A stretch of 64,000 nt of DNA. Origin: Flavobacterium panacagri (GTDB lineage Bacteria; Bacteroidota; Bacteroidia; Flavobacteriales; Flavobacteriaceae). Position numbers and translations under genes: made by a program. Below the pieces are notes generated by a model. It was not told where the DNA came from. It saw only the letters and a program-made list of their open reading frames with translations, and made no database searches. Numbering within the stretch: the stretch's first letter is position 1; each line of letters starts with the position of its first letter. Positions 24,299 to 33,253 of the stretch are shown here, piece by piece. The DNA is taken from the NCBI RefSeq assembly GCF_030378165.1, contig NZ_CP119766.1, positions 4,278,001-4,342,000 of the forward strand. The letters are read 5' to 3'.

Positions 24299-25300
24299 AT
24301 GGCAAAAATAGCATTATACGGATTTGGCCGAATCGGAAGACAATTTCTCCGCATAGCCCTAAAAAACAATCTTTTTGTTCCTGAAGTCATCGCTGACATT
24401 CAAGATATAGATTTGCTCGGAGCGCTTTTCAGTGTCGACTCGAACTACGGAAGATGGCACGAAGAGGTAAAAACAGCAGATGAAAATTTTATAATTGGAG
24501 ACAGAAAAATTCTGTACAAGAATTCTAAACTGGATATTCCAGATTGGAAAGCTTTAGGAGTTGATCTAGTTGTAGATTGTACTGGCCGTGCAACAAACAG
24601 AGAAAATGCTCAAAAACACATCGATAAAGGAGCAAAATATGTCTTAGTAAGTGCACCAAGTAAATCCTTAGCCGATTGTGATGCTGTACTTTTAAAAGGG
24701 ATTAATCTAGATGAATTTAATGCTACAAATCATAAAATCATAAGCATGGGAAGCTGTACAACAAATGCTTTAGCGGCTGTTGTGAAAGTAATTCAAGACA
24801 ATTTCGGAATTGAATACGGTTTATTCTCAACGGTTCACTCCTACACCAATACACAATCATTGACAGACCAGCCAATGAAAGACAGACGCGATTCTTGGGC
24901 AGCGGCAGAAAATATAATTCCGTCATCTTCCGGAGCAGCAAAAGCGCTACAGTTTATCTGGAGTGATTTAAAAATTACTGGAAAAGCCTATAGAGTTCCA
25001 ACTAAAACAGGAAGTATTGCCGAATTAAATCTGGTGACAACCAAAGATTGTTCTGTAGAAGAAGTGAATGATGCTTTTAGAAAAGCGGCTAAAGAAGGGT
25101 TATTAAAAGGTGTTTTAGATGTTTTGGAAGAGCAATGGAGTTCTGCTAGAATTGTTGGAGATCCGCATTCTTCTATTATTGATTTGCCACTTACAACAAA
25201 ACAAGGAAATTTACTTTCTGTAGCAGCTTGGTATGATAACGAATGGGGATTTGCCAACCGACTTGCAGAAGTTGCGCAATACATTTCGACGAAAATATAA
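24299..25300 (+). CDS. Divergent type I glyceraldehyde-3-phosphate dehydrogenase
   Basis: This 333-residue enzyme has the NAD-binding GFGRIGR (8-14), catalytic C153 in GSCTTNALA, H180 in STVHSYTN and the C-terminal WYDNEWGFANRL. It oxidises glyceraldehyde 3-phosphate to 1,3-bisphosphoglycerate. Two things are unusual. The normally near-invariant second cysteine of the SCTTNC motif is alanine (A157). The cofactor loop reads VIADIQDID instead of the usual ND pair. The gene sits beside an electrophile-response cluster and not with other glycolysis genes, so it may be a stress-tolerant isozyme. The 154-bp gap upstream holds only a palindrome. Confidence 0.88.
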   Translation: MAKIALYGFGRIGRQFLRIALKNNLFVPEVIADIQDIDLLGALFSVDSNYGRWHEEVKTADENFIIGDRKILYKNSKLDIPDWKALGVDLVVDCTGRATNRENAQKHIDKGAKYVLVSAPSKSLADCDAVLLKGINLDEFNATNHKIISMGSCTTNALAAVVKVIQDNFGIEYGLFSTVHSYTNTQSLTDQPMKDRRDSWAAAENIIPSSSGAAKALQFIWSDLKITGKAYRVPTKTGSIAELNLVTTKDCSVEEVNDAFRKAAKEGLLKGVLDVLEEQWSSARIVGDPHSSIIDLPLTTKQGNLLSVAAWYDNEWGFANRLAEVAQYISTKI

Positions 25301-25350
25301 ATATCCAATAGTTACAGGAATCATCTTGTGACAAAACCCCCAACGGGGTT

Positions 25351-25483
25351 AAATATTTATAGAATTACGATAAGATAAATAAATAAAAGCTCCAGCGGAA
25401 CGACACATTTTATAGATTAAGAAAAAATATGTCGTTCCGCTGGAGTTTTAAATTGTAAACATTTAATTTTTCTATAAATATTT
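25351..25483. repeat. Composite cruciform repeat (GGAACGACA / ATATTTATAGAA type)
   Basis: The outer arms AAATATTTATAGAA (25351-25364) and TTCTATAAATATTT (25470-25483) are a perfect 14-bp inverted repeat. Inside is a second perfect 16-bp palindrome, CTCCAGCGGAACGACA (25390-25405) with its complement at 25430-25445. Short GC palindromes flank both ends, so the whole could fold as a cloverleaf. Confidence 0.8.
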
Positions 25484-25601
25484 CGCTTCGCTGAAGCTTA
25501 CAAAAGAGAATTATTCTTTTGAACAATATTAAACAAACCTAACTAAGCTTTGTTAAAAGCTGTCTAATTTTAAAATGTAATTAATCTTAGAAATGACTAA
25601 A

Positions 25602-25640
25602 AAAAGCAAAGCCGAAATAATTAATTTCGGCTTTGCTTTT
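25602..25640. terminator. Bidirectional terminator
   Basis: A perfect 17-bp stem (25602-25618 with 25624-25640) contains AAAGCAAAGCCGAAAT, has a 5-nt loop, and carries A and T runs on both sides. It serves the leftward beta-helix gene ending at 25663 and possibly GAPDH. Confidence 0.88.
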
Positions 25641-25662
25641 ATCTATCTATATTAAAGATTTT

Positions 25663-26952
25663 TTATTTACCACTAGAAGCGGTAATATTTCCTAATTTAA
25701 GTCTAAAATCTGGTCTTCTTGCGTTGTATGCATCAACAAACGTTTCTTGATTCTCTGTGTGAGAATAAACATTTGCAAAAATGCTGTTTCCATACCAATT
25801 TTCTAAGTCCGTATTATCTTTATTATTTTCTGTAAAAATGTTACCGTTACATTGATTGAAAAACATTTCTTCAAATTTAATTTTCTTCAAGTTAGCAGAA
25901 TTGATTTCTGTTTTGCTGTCTATCAATACCGCAGGATTAAATCCAGAAACTACACTTCTTTTTAATTCTAAAGATGCATTTTCAGCAACATAAATCGCTT
26001 CTTTTACTAAACCAGATTGAATATCAGCTTTAATTTTTTCGCTGTCATTAAGTAATGTAACGTTTGAAGCTGAAACTAATGTAAACTTTTTAGTGAAATC
26101 AGTTTCGTTTTTCTTTTCGTATCCTTTTACTTCCAAACATCTAGATCCATCTTTATTACTTGATAAGTAAGAAGATCTAACAGCTAAAGAGTTATACAGA
26201 CGGGCTTGAACGCCTTGAGTAAATTTAAAATCGTCGTTGATTGATTTGTATGAAACTAACTGAGAAGCATTAACATCTCCACCATAAAAAGCAAATGAAT
26301 CACCGCCTGAGTAGCTTACCATGATATTTTCTACAACTGTTTTGTTACCAACACCAGCAATAGTCAATCCGTTAAAAGAATCTAAACCTTTTACCTTTTT
26401 ACCAGCAAATTCAATTCTAACAAACTTTAAAACTCCAGAGTTACTAGCTTCATTGTTTCCACCGTAGACAGTAAGTGCTGGATCAAGATCTAAATTGTAA
26501 GAACCTACACTACCAAATTTGTTGATTGGAGCATCACCAAGAACAACTACACCTCCCCAGTCGCCAGCTTTTTTCATGCTTTTGTTAGAAGTAAAAATAA
26601 TTGGATCCGTTTCTTGTCCAATTGCCATAATCTGAGCTCCTTTTGTAATTACTAAAGTTCCTTTAGTTTCAGAATCTCCAATAATTACGGTACCTGGTTC
26701 AATTGTAAGCACAGCATTATTAGTAACATATACATTTCCTTGAAGAACATATACATTTCTTTTTAGCAATTTTGTATTCTCCGTAATGTTTCCTGCTAAA
26801 ATTTGATTTGGTTCCTTAGATTCAACCTTATGAGGCTTAAACTCTGTCCAGTTATCCAACCAGTTGTTGTATCCAATAATTCCTTTTTCCTGTTGTGCGT
26901 TTACGCCGGCTGCTGTCAGCAATAAACAAACCAATAAAGTAATTTTTTTCAT
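25663..26952 (-). CDS. Secreted right-handed beta-helix protein, unknown function
   Basis: This 429-residue protein has a signal peptide (1-19, VNAQ) and no lipobox. From about 50 on it has the repeating short-strand pattern of a parallel beta-helix: VYVLQGNVYVTNNAVLTIEPGTVIIG is followed by LVITKGAQIMAIG and a run of NxxV/VxxS turns. The block GDWGGVVVLGDAPIN is widespread in Bacteroidota secreted proteins of this type. No type IX sorting domain is seen at the C-terminus (ends ITASSGK) and no catalytic motif is visible. It is single-gene, with a 370-bp upstream spacer and a strong terminator. A cell-surface or extracellular structural role is possible. Confidence 0.75.
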   Translation of the reverse strand: MKKITLLVCLLLTAAGVNAQQEKGIIGYNNWLDNWTEFKPHKVESKEPNQILAGNITENTKLLKRNVYVLQGNVYVTNNAVLTIEPGTVIIGDSETKGTLVITKGAQIMAIGQETDPIIFTSNKSMKKAGDWGGVVVLGDAPINKFGSVGSYNLDLDPALTVYGGNNEASNSGVLKFVRIEFAGKKVKGLDSFNGLTIAGVGNKTVVENIMVSYSGGDSFAFYGGDVNASQLVSYKSINDDFKFTQGVQARLYNSLAVRSSYLSSNKDGSRCLEVKGYEKKNETDFTKKFTLVSASNVTLLNDSEKIKADIQSGLVKEAIYVAENASLELKRSVVSGFNPAVLIDSKTEINSANLKKIKFEEMFFNQCNGNIFTENNKDNTDLENWYGNSIFANVYSHTENQETFVDAYNARRPDFRLKLGNITASSGK

Positions 26953-27322
26953 AATCTTGGGGCTTTTGTGGTATTATTAAAACTTATTTTGGCACGTTGA
27001 GTGATAAAAAAATCTTTTTTAGATTTTAGAACTCAGGACTTAACCTGGATAAATTTTGTTTCATCAGCAGTTGAAATTAAAATACTGTTAGCAATTCCAA
27101 ATGTGCCTTTCCACAAATTTAAGTAAATAAATGTAATAAATCCCAGTGTTTACTCATATTTAACAATTGTTAACCGCAAAATAACATTCGATAAAATACA
27201 ATAAACAGGCTAATAAGAACGACGAACAGTCAAGAATAGAAATAACAGCCCTAATAAAACATTAAATTTCAGCTTACTAAATTAAAACGAACTTAAACAA
27301 AGTATTAATCTTCTGTTCTTTA
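26953..27322. other. Spacer before the beta-helix gene
   Basis: These 370 AT-rich bases presumably carry the promoter of the leftward gene. I see no gene, no strong palindrome and no operator shared with other regions. Confidence 0.5.
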
Positions 27323-27961
27323 CTAACAAGCCCAATTGTTTTTAATAACTGCAGTTACAGCTCCTGAACTATATTCGGGCGTACTCACTAAAACAACTGT
27401 ATTGTCACCAAATAAATCATACGATAGACCTTGTGGTCCTATTCCGGTTTTGGTAAAACTATATTTTTGAAGATTTAAATCATTCCATTTTTCTGCCAAT
27501 ACATTATTTGTTTTTTCTGCTGATTCAACGTTCCATTGCAAATCACTTACCATGATTTTTTTTGCATTCTTTAAATAATTTAATCCTCTCGAATAATCTG
27601 AAGGAAGATCACTTGGAATCAAATAATCTATATCATTTGTTTGATATCCAACTTTTGCCAGTTTTTCAATAATAATATCTTCCATCTCAACAAATGGTTT
27701 GTTGATTAAATTTTGAAAAAAACTAAGTTCTTTTTTGTCACGTTTAATTTGATGCCTATCTGCATGGCACATCTGATCAATTAAAACTACGCCTTTGGGA
27801 TGTTCTATCAAATAGCTTGATACGGGAAGCCAAATCCTACATTTAACTGGTTTTGAAATTCCAGTGTAAGAGAATGCAGGAAAGTTATCATTTTCGTTGG
27901 CAGGGAGAAATCGATCCACTCTAACCTGTACGTTTTGCAAATTGTGAACTTTAATTTCCAT
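27323..27961 (-). CDS. Metallo-beta-lactamase-fold protein lacking its metal ligands
   Basis: The start is taken at ATG 27961; a TTG two codons earlier is less likely. The 212-residue protein follows the lactonase-like MBL fold: WLPVSSYLIEHPKGVVLID near the N-terminus, DIDYLIPSDLPSDYSRGLNYLKNAKKI where SHLHxDHxxGL is expected, and VVLVSTPEYSSGAV where TPGHTPG is expected. The three histidines of HxHxDH and the later His are all replaced (SDLPSDY; EYSS). The protein also stops right after the fourth block (KNNWAC), before the last metal-binding Asp and His. It is therefore either a non-catalytic MBL-fold protein or a decaying gene with an intact frame. No partner gene is evident. Confidence 0.7.
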   Translation of the reverse strand: MEIKVHNLQNVQVRVDRFLPANENDNFPAFSYTGISKPVKCRIWLPVSSYLIEHPKGVVLIDQMCHADRHQIKRDKKELSFFQNLINKPFVEMEDIIIEKLAKVGYQTNDIDYLIPSDLPSDYSRGLNYLKNAKKIMVSDLQWNVESAEKTNNVLAEKWNDLNLQKYSFTKTGIGPQGLSYDLFGDNTVVLVSTPEYSSGAVTAVIKNNWAC

Positions 27962-28259
27962 AATCAAATAGTATTTTTTATTTGAACCAAAAAATTCTTG
28001 GGTTATACAACCAAAGCATCAATCTATTTTTAAATATTGTTTTAATTGGATAATTCTTGAATCTAAAAATAGAAAAAAACGCATAGGTATAATAGCATAA
28101 TTTCGTCTTTTTTTTCTTTTATGTTAGTTATAAAGCATAATTCTCAAAAGATTATTATTAGACAAAACAATCTTATAAAATAAAATTTAAAAATAGGAAG
28201 CAGAAATGAATCCGCCCCCTATCAAAACTAAAAAATTCAAAATGTTTTTGTCTAATTTA

Positions 28260-29858
28260 TTAATTGTAACCTGGATTTTGCTGCAGATTACTGTTGGTAT
28301 CTCTTACAGACTGTGGTATCGGTAAAATACTTCTGAAATCACCATTTGGCGTGTGAGTAAACCATGATTTTTTAGTAAATACTCCAAATCGTATTAAATC
28401 CTGTTTTCTATGAGCTTCTCCAATAAATTCCCAAGCAAGTTCGTCTAAGAAACCTCCATATTGAATATCAGCACCACCTTCTAACTTGGTAATAACACCA
28501 GAAGCATAAGTTCCATATTTGTAAACGCTTCCTCCACTAAGTTTTGCTCCACTAACAGTAGCTTTAGCAGGATTTGTATTTTTAAAATCTCTTTGTCTGA
28601 TTTGAGAAACAATAGTAGCCGCTCCATCAGCATCTCCATTTCTTAACAAACATTCTGCTTTAATCATCAAAGCATCAGTATATCTGTAGAAAGGCACATC
28701 ATTACTGGTTTGTCCTATATCTCCGGTACCAATTTCATATTTAACTAATCTGTATCCTTCGTTAGGTTCACAGCCGTTTACGTTTGTCATGAAATTGATA
28801 TACTCAAATTGTTTACCATCTACCATTATCGGCTCTCCTTTGCTTGTATATTGTTTACCTCCTAACCAACAATCTTTTAATCTTTGATCATCTGGATCGT
28901 ACGTATCAATAAATTGAGGAATTCCTCCAGTTCCATTCCAAGGGCCACCGCTCATTTCAAATGTTGCCTGACTTGGTGCTGCTAATGATTTAAAAGGCCA
29001 GTAACTTCCTCCTGTTTTTACCTGATCAAAAGGAATTGATAATATTTCTTCTGGAGAACCTTCATTTTTAATTTTAAAATTATCAGCGTAATTAGTTGCC
29101 AAACTAAATTTTCCACTGGCTATAATTTCATTAACCTCTGCTAAAGCTTCATTATATTTAGGAGTACCAATATAAACTTGTGCATTTAAATACAATTTAG
29201 CCAAAGTCATCTTAACTGCCCACTTTGTAACTTTTCCATAAGTTTCTGTATTGTTTTCTTCACTTAAAAATGGCAGTGCAGTTTTCAATTCGCTTTCAAC
29301 AAAATCATATACTTCTTTCCCTGTATTCTGTACTGGCAGATAGCCTGGAGGATTTATAAAAGAAGTTACAATAGGAACATTTCTAAAATTATCTAGCAGT
29401 AAATAGTAATAAATCGCTCTTAATGCTTTTAGTTCCTGAATTACTTTATCTTTATTTGCAATACCTTCAATCTGTTCTATCTGATATATTGCCCTATTCA
29501 CACTATTTACACCTGTATACATATAACTCCAGTTACCTTCTGCATGAGGAAGCGTAGAGCCCCAAGTATGGAGGTGCATGGTGATATAATAATCTCCCCA
29601 GCCAATTCCATTTCGCTGTGGCGTTACTAAACAGTCAGACGATTCTTCATACAAATCATGCAAACCATCCCAGTTCCAAAAAATTCCTCTAAATGAAGTA
29701 TAAGCTGGCGCAATAATACTCGTCAAATCTTCTTCAGTAAGCGTTGTCCCTTCAGCAGTTATTTTGTCATAAACTGTCTCGTCCAAATTGGTACAGCCAG
29801 TTCCCAAAAGAAGCAAGCCAGAAATAAGGATTTTATATACTATATTTTGATTTTTCAT
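28260..29858 (-). CDS. susD: SusD/RagB-family surface lipoprotein
   Basis: This 532-residue lipoprotein has its Cys at 22 (LGTGC). SusD-like proteins cap the SusC barrel and bind the nutrient. The N-terminal helical TPR-like part (NWSYMYTGVNSVNRAIYQIE, about 108-127) and the C-terminal ADIQYGGFLDELAWEFIGEAHRKQDLIRFG and FRSILPIPQSVRDTN are diagnostic. It starts 12 bp after the SusC gene. No glycanase lies next to this pair; the nearby genes are peptidases and hydroxyproline enzymes, so the cargo is more likely oligopeptide or glycopeptide than plain polysaccharide. Confidence 0.92.
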   Translation of the reverse strand: MKNQNIVYKILISGLLLLGTGCTNLDETVYDKITAEGTTLTEEDLTSIIAPAYTSFRGIFWNWDGLHDLYEESSDCLVTPQRNGIGWGDYYITMHLHTWGSTLPHAEGNWSYMYTGVNSVNRAIYQIEQIEGIANKDKVIQELKALRAIYYYLLLDNFRNVPIVTSFINPPGYLPVQNTGKEVYDFVESELKTALPFLSEENNTETYGKVTKWAVKMTLAKLYLNAQVYIGTPKYNEALAEVNEIIASGKFSLATNYADNFKIKNEGSPEEILSIPFDQVKTGGSYWPFKSLAAPSQATFEMSGGPWNGTGGIPQFIDTYDPDDQRLKDCWLGGKQYTSKGEPIMVDGKQFEYINFMTNVNGCEPNEGYRLVKYEIGTGDIGQTSNDVPFYRYTDALMIKAECLLRNGDADGAATIVSQIRQRDFKNTNPAKATVSGAKLSGGSVYKYGTYASGVITKLEGGADIQYGGFLDELAWEFIGEAHRKQDLIRFGVFTKKSWFTHTPNGDFRSILPIPQSVRDTNSNLQQNPGYN

Positions 29859-29870
29859 CTTTAATTCTTT

Positions 29871-32858
29871 TTAAAAAGTTACGTTTAAACCTAAAGTAAA
29901 ACCTCTTGTTGTTGGATATTTGTCTCTATTGTCTATTCCTTGTGACAAAACATTATCTCTTGCAATCTCAGGATCCAAACCTTTATATTTTGTAATTACA
30001 GCCAAATTATTTGCTGAAGCATAAACACGCATTGCACTGATAAACTTATATGGCTTGACATCGAAATTGTAAGTCAGTGTAACGTTATCAAGTTTTGCAT
30101 AATCTCCTTGTTCTAGATAATAACTAACGTATGTTTGATTATAATTTAAAACCGCTTTATCGTAAACTTTATCAAATGCAGAACTCAACATGTTATAATT
30201 GATCGTAGGATTTTCGTAAAACATACGCTGAGAATTTAATATCTGAAAATCAAAAGCTCCCGTCATTACAATGCTTAAATCAAACTTTTTGTAGGTAAAG
30301 GTATTCGTCCAACCAGCAACGTAATTTGGTATTCCGTTACCTAAATATTGTTTGTTAGCATCATTGTATAAATCTGGTGTCAGAGTTTTTCTAGTTCCAT
30401 CAGCGGTTTCGATAATCCATTTTCCATCAGTAGTAATGTCAACAGATTTTAATCCCCAATAATTTCCAATAGATTGGCCAACTTCTAATCTATGCGTTGT
30501 AAAAGAGATTGGATCTCCAGTATCTCCAGTATTAATAAAGTTTCTGTCAATACTATACAAATCATTTGAAAGACTTGTTAACTTATTTTTATTGTGTGAA
30601 AAAGTCATAGAAGAATTCCACATAAAATTTTCGGTCTTAACCGGAATTGTATTCAGGAGAATTTCAAAACCTTTGTTTTCCATTTTTCCAACATTTGCTG
30701 TAATGCTAGAATATAAATATGGAGGTGTTGGAACAGCATAATCCCACAACATATCGCTTGTTTTTTTACTGTAAACATCAAAGCTTCCGCTGATTCTGTT
30801 ATTAAAAAATCCAAAATCAATACCTACATTCACCTCTGCTGTTTTTTCCCAGCGTAAATCTGGATTAGGGTTACTTGCAGGAACTAATCCTTTTACCCAT
30901 TTACCGTCATTAAAGAAATACCCATCATAATTATACAAAGTCTGAGACAAATAAGATTCGCCAGGAATTACCCCCGTAACACCATAACCTGCTCTTATTT
31001 TTAAATTATTAATAGCTGAAACATTGTTAAGAAAAGACTCTTTATTAATGCTCCATCCTGCTGAAGCTGCAGGGAAATTACCCCATTTATGATTTTCCCC
31101 AAACTTAGAAGAACCCTCTCTTCTGATACTAAACAAAAGATCATATTTATTATTAAAATTGTAATTCGCTCTTCCGAAGAAACCTATCAATTTATCATCA
31201 TTTTTGTAACTTGCCATAGATGCTTTTCCATCAGACAATGCATTACCCGCTCCTAAATTATTATATGAAAAAGCGTCTGTTGGGAAATCAAAGTTAGAAG
31301 CAGAGAAACCTTCATTCACCGTGTATTGATAACTATAACCTCCCAATAGCGTAAATTCGTGCTTATCTAATTTTTTATTATACTTAGAAGTAAGTTCAAC
31401 ATAATCTCTATCGGTTTGGCCAGTACTTCTTGAAGCGACTCCATTTCTTCCATTTATGGTGTTCGAATAGTGTTTTTTAGTTTCAGAATAACCATCTAAT
31501 CCAGTATTTTTATTTTTGGCAAGCAAAGCACTTACATCCCATCCTGGTAACAAATCCAAAGTTATGTTAGCAGTAAACCTCTGCCAAGTACTTTGTCTGT
31601 CCTGTTTTGTCTCGTTTAAGATAGCAACTGGATTATAATATTGAAATCTATTGGTTTCTGCATATGTTCCATCAGGTTTGTAAACTGGAGCAGTAGGATT
31701 TCTAATCATGGCTTGTCTATAGGCATAACCTGCTGTACCTGGAGAAATTCCCATTTTTTGTGTTCCGTTCAATAAGTTCAAATTAATTTTTAATTTGTCA
31801 TTGAACATCGTATGATTAACATCAAATGAAAATCTATACTCCTTGTTAAACGTACCATTAAAAACTCCTGTTTGATCTACATAATTTAAATTCGCTACAT
31901 AGTTAGTTTTTGCAGTTCCTCCTTTAAGGTCTAAGTTATGATTTTGAGCAAAACTGCTTCTTGAAATTTCACCTAACCAATCTGTAGTAGCACCTTCATC
32001 TGTAAAAGGCATTTTAGTTCCCTGCGCCAGTAAACTTCTTAATCCCGCGGCATCTAAGAAATTAGCTTTCTTTGCAAAATTAGCCACCGTTGTAAAAGCA
32101 GAATACGTCATGGTTGGCTGTATCTCTTTATTGACAGTCTTTGTTGTAATCAAAATCACACCATTAGCCCCCCTTGTTCCATAAATAGCTGCAGCCGATG
32201 CATCTTTCAAAACCTCTATAGAGGCAATTTCATTTGGAGAAACAGTATCAATTCCACCAGGTACTCCGTTGATTAAAACTAAAGGAGCTGATCCGCCTTT
32301 TAAAGAAGATACCCCGCGCAATGATATATTGGGCGCTGCAGAAGGATCTCCAGAACCATTGCTAATGGTTAAACCAGCAACTTTTCCTTTTATAAGATCC
32401 GAAGCGTCTCTGATTGCTCCTCTTGTAAAATCTTTTTCTTTAATACTGGCAATAGCACTTGTAACTCTCGATTTCTTTTGAGTACCGTATCCAACTACAA
32501 CAACATCGGCTAATTGTTCCGTATTTTCGATTAGCACTACATCTACTTTATTACCTGAAACTGTAACTTCCTGAGATGCAAATCCGACATAGGAAACAAC
32601 CAACTTAGAATTTGGTTTTTGAAGTGTCATCTGGAAATTACCATCAAAATCTGACAATACACCATTATTAGATGTATTTTTTTCCATAATTGAAACTCCT
32701 GAAATCGGAACTCCATGAATGTCTTTTATGGAACCTTGAATCTTTGTTTGTGCAACGGAAGTAAAAAATATTAAGAGAAAAAAAAGGGTAAATCCCAACT
32801 TTTTCTTTAACAGTTTATTTCCAAAATTTTGCAATACTGAATGGTTAGTAAAATTCAT
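29871..32858 (-). CDS. susC: SusC/RagA-family TonB-linked outer-membrane transporter
   Basis: This 995-residue outer-membrane importer has a signal sequence at about 15-36 (VAQ). A carboxypeptidase regulatory-like domain (about 38-112) is followed by the SusC plug with VVVVGYGTQKK (119-129), ISLRGVSSL and IEVLKDASAAAIYGTRGANG (about 215-234). The barrel ends GFTLGLNVTF with the terminal Phe. Together with the following SusD it forms the energy-dependent uptake complex typical of Bacteroidota nutrient loci. A 395-bp spacer with an M61 terminator precedes it, so it has its own promoter. The cargo is inferred from the peptide-degrading neighbourhood. Confidence 0.93.
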   Translation of the reverse strand: MNFTNHSVLQNFGNKLLKKKLGFTLFFLLIFFTSVAQTKIQGSIKDIHGVPISGVSIMEKNTSNNGVLSDFDGNFQMTLQKPNSKLVVSYVGFASQEVTVSGNKVDVVLIENTEQLADVVVVGYGTQKKSRVTSAIASIKEKDFTRGAIRDASDLIKGKVAGLTISNGSGDPSAAPNISLRGVSSLKGGSAPLVLINGVPGGIDTVSPNEIASIEVLKDASAAAIYGTRGANGVILITTKTVNKEIQPTMTYSAFTTVANFAKKANFLDAAGLRSLLAQGTKMPFTDEGATTDWLGEISRSSFAQNHNLDLKGGTAKTNYVANLNYVDQTGVFNGTFNKEYRFSFDVNHTMFNDKLKINLNLLNGTQKMGISPGTAGYAYRQAMIRNPTAPVYKPDGTYAETNRFQYYNPVAILNETKQDRQSTWQRFTANITLDLLPGWDVSALLAKNKNTGLDGYSETKKHYSNTINGRNGVASRSTGQTDRDYVELTSKYNKKLDKHEFTLLGGYSYQYTVNEGFSASNFDFPTDAFSYNNLGAGNALSDGKASMASYKNDDKLIGFFGRANYNFNNKYDLLFSIRREGSSKFGENHKWGNFPAASAGWSINKESFLNNVSAINNLKIRAGYGVTGVIPGESYLSQTLYNYDGYFFNDGKWVKGLVPASNPNPDLRWEKTAEVNVGIDFGFFNNRISGSFDVYSKKTSDMLWDYAVPTPPYLYSSITANVGKMENKGFEILLNTIPVKTENFMWNSSMTFSHNKNKLTSLSNDLYSIDRNFINTGDTGDPISFTTHRLEVGQSIGNYWGLKSVDITTDGKWIIETADGTRKTLTPDLYNDANKQYLGNGIPNYVAGWTNTFTYKKFDLSIVMTGAFDFQILNSQRMFYENPTINYNMLSSAFDKVYDKAVLNYNQTYVSYYLEQGDYAKLDNVTLTYNFDVKPYKFISAMRVYASANNLAVITKYKGLDPEIARDNVLSQGIDNRDKYPTTRGFTLGLNVTF

Positions 32859-33253
32859 AGCTTTTTTGGTTTTTTGGTTTTTGTTTGGTTAAAAAAAATA
32901 CTTGCTTAATGCACAAAATACTTTATTGTGTATTTTAAACACTTGTAAAGTTAAATGATAACCAAACTCAAGAAAGCCAACAATTTATCCGAAAGCTATA
33001 TTATATTATCCTCTTATTATGTTTTTACAGCAAAAACTGATTAAAAAAAATGGTATTCAAAAAAAATATGTTAATTATACATAATAAAAAGCATCTATTT
33101 TTAAAATTCATTAAAAAAACATCAGTATTAACCACTCAAAATAATCAATTAATAAGATTCATTCAAAAAATCGAAAAATCGACAAAAATCCAAAGCCCGT
33201 CACAATTAATTAGACTAATTTGTGACGGGCTTTTGGGTATTGTAATACCTACT
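32859..33253. other. SusC promoter region
   Basis: This 395-bp spacer has no gene. It holds the M61 terminator (33192-33233) and, 57 bp before the SusC start, an inverted repeat AAAATAC/GTATTTT (32915-32921 with 32930-32936) that could bind a regulator. No anti-sigma or hybrid two-component regulator gene lies here. Confidence 0.5.
33192..33233 (-). terminator. Terminator of the M61 peptidase gene
   Basis: A perfect 14-bp stem (33192-33205 with 33220-33233, AAAGCCCGTCACAA) is followed on the minus strand by a TTGGATTTTTG stretch. It lies 20 bp past the stop codon. Confidence 0.8.

Larger units (their letters stand above)
25301..25662. other. Intergenic region with composite palindrome and terminator
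   Basis: This 362-bp space between convergent genes has no gene. It holds a three-part palindromic element (25351-25483, flanked by CCCCAACGGGG at 25338-25348 and GCTTCGCTGAAGC at 25485-25497) and a strong bidirectional hairpin at 25602-25640. Confidence 0.8.
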
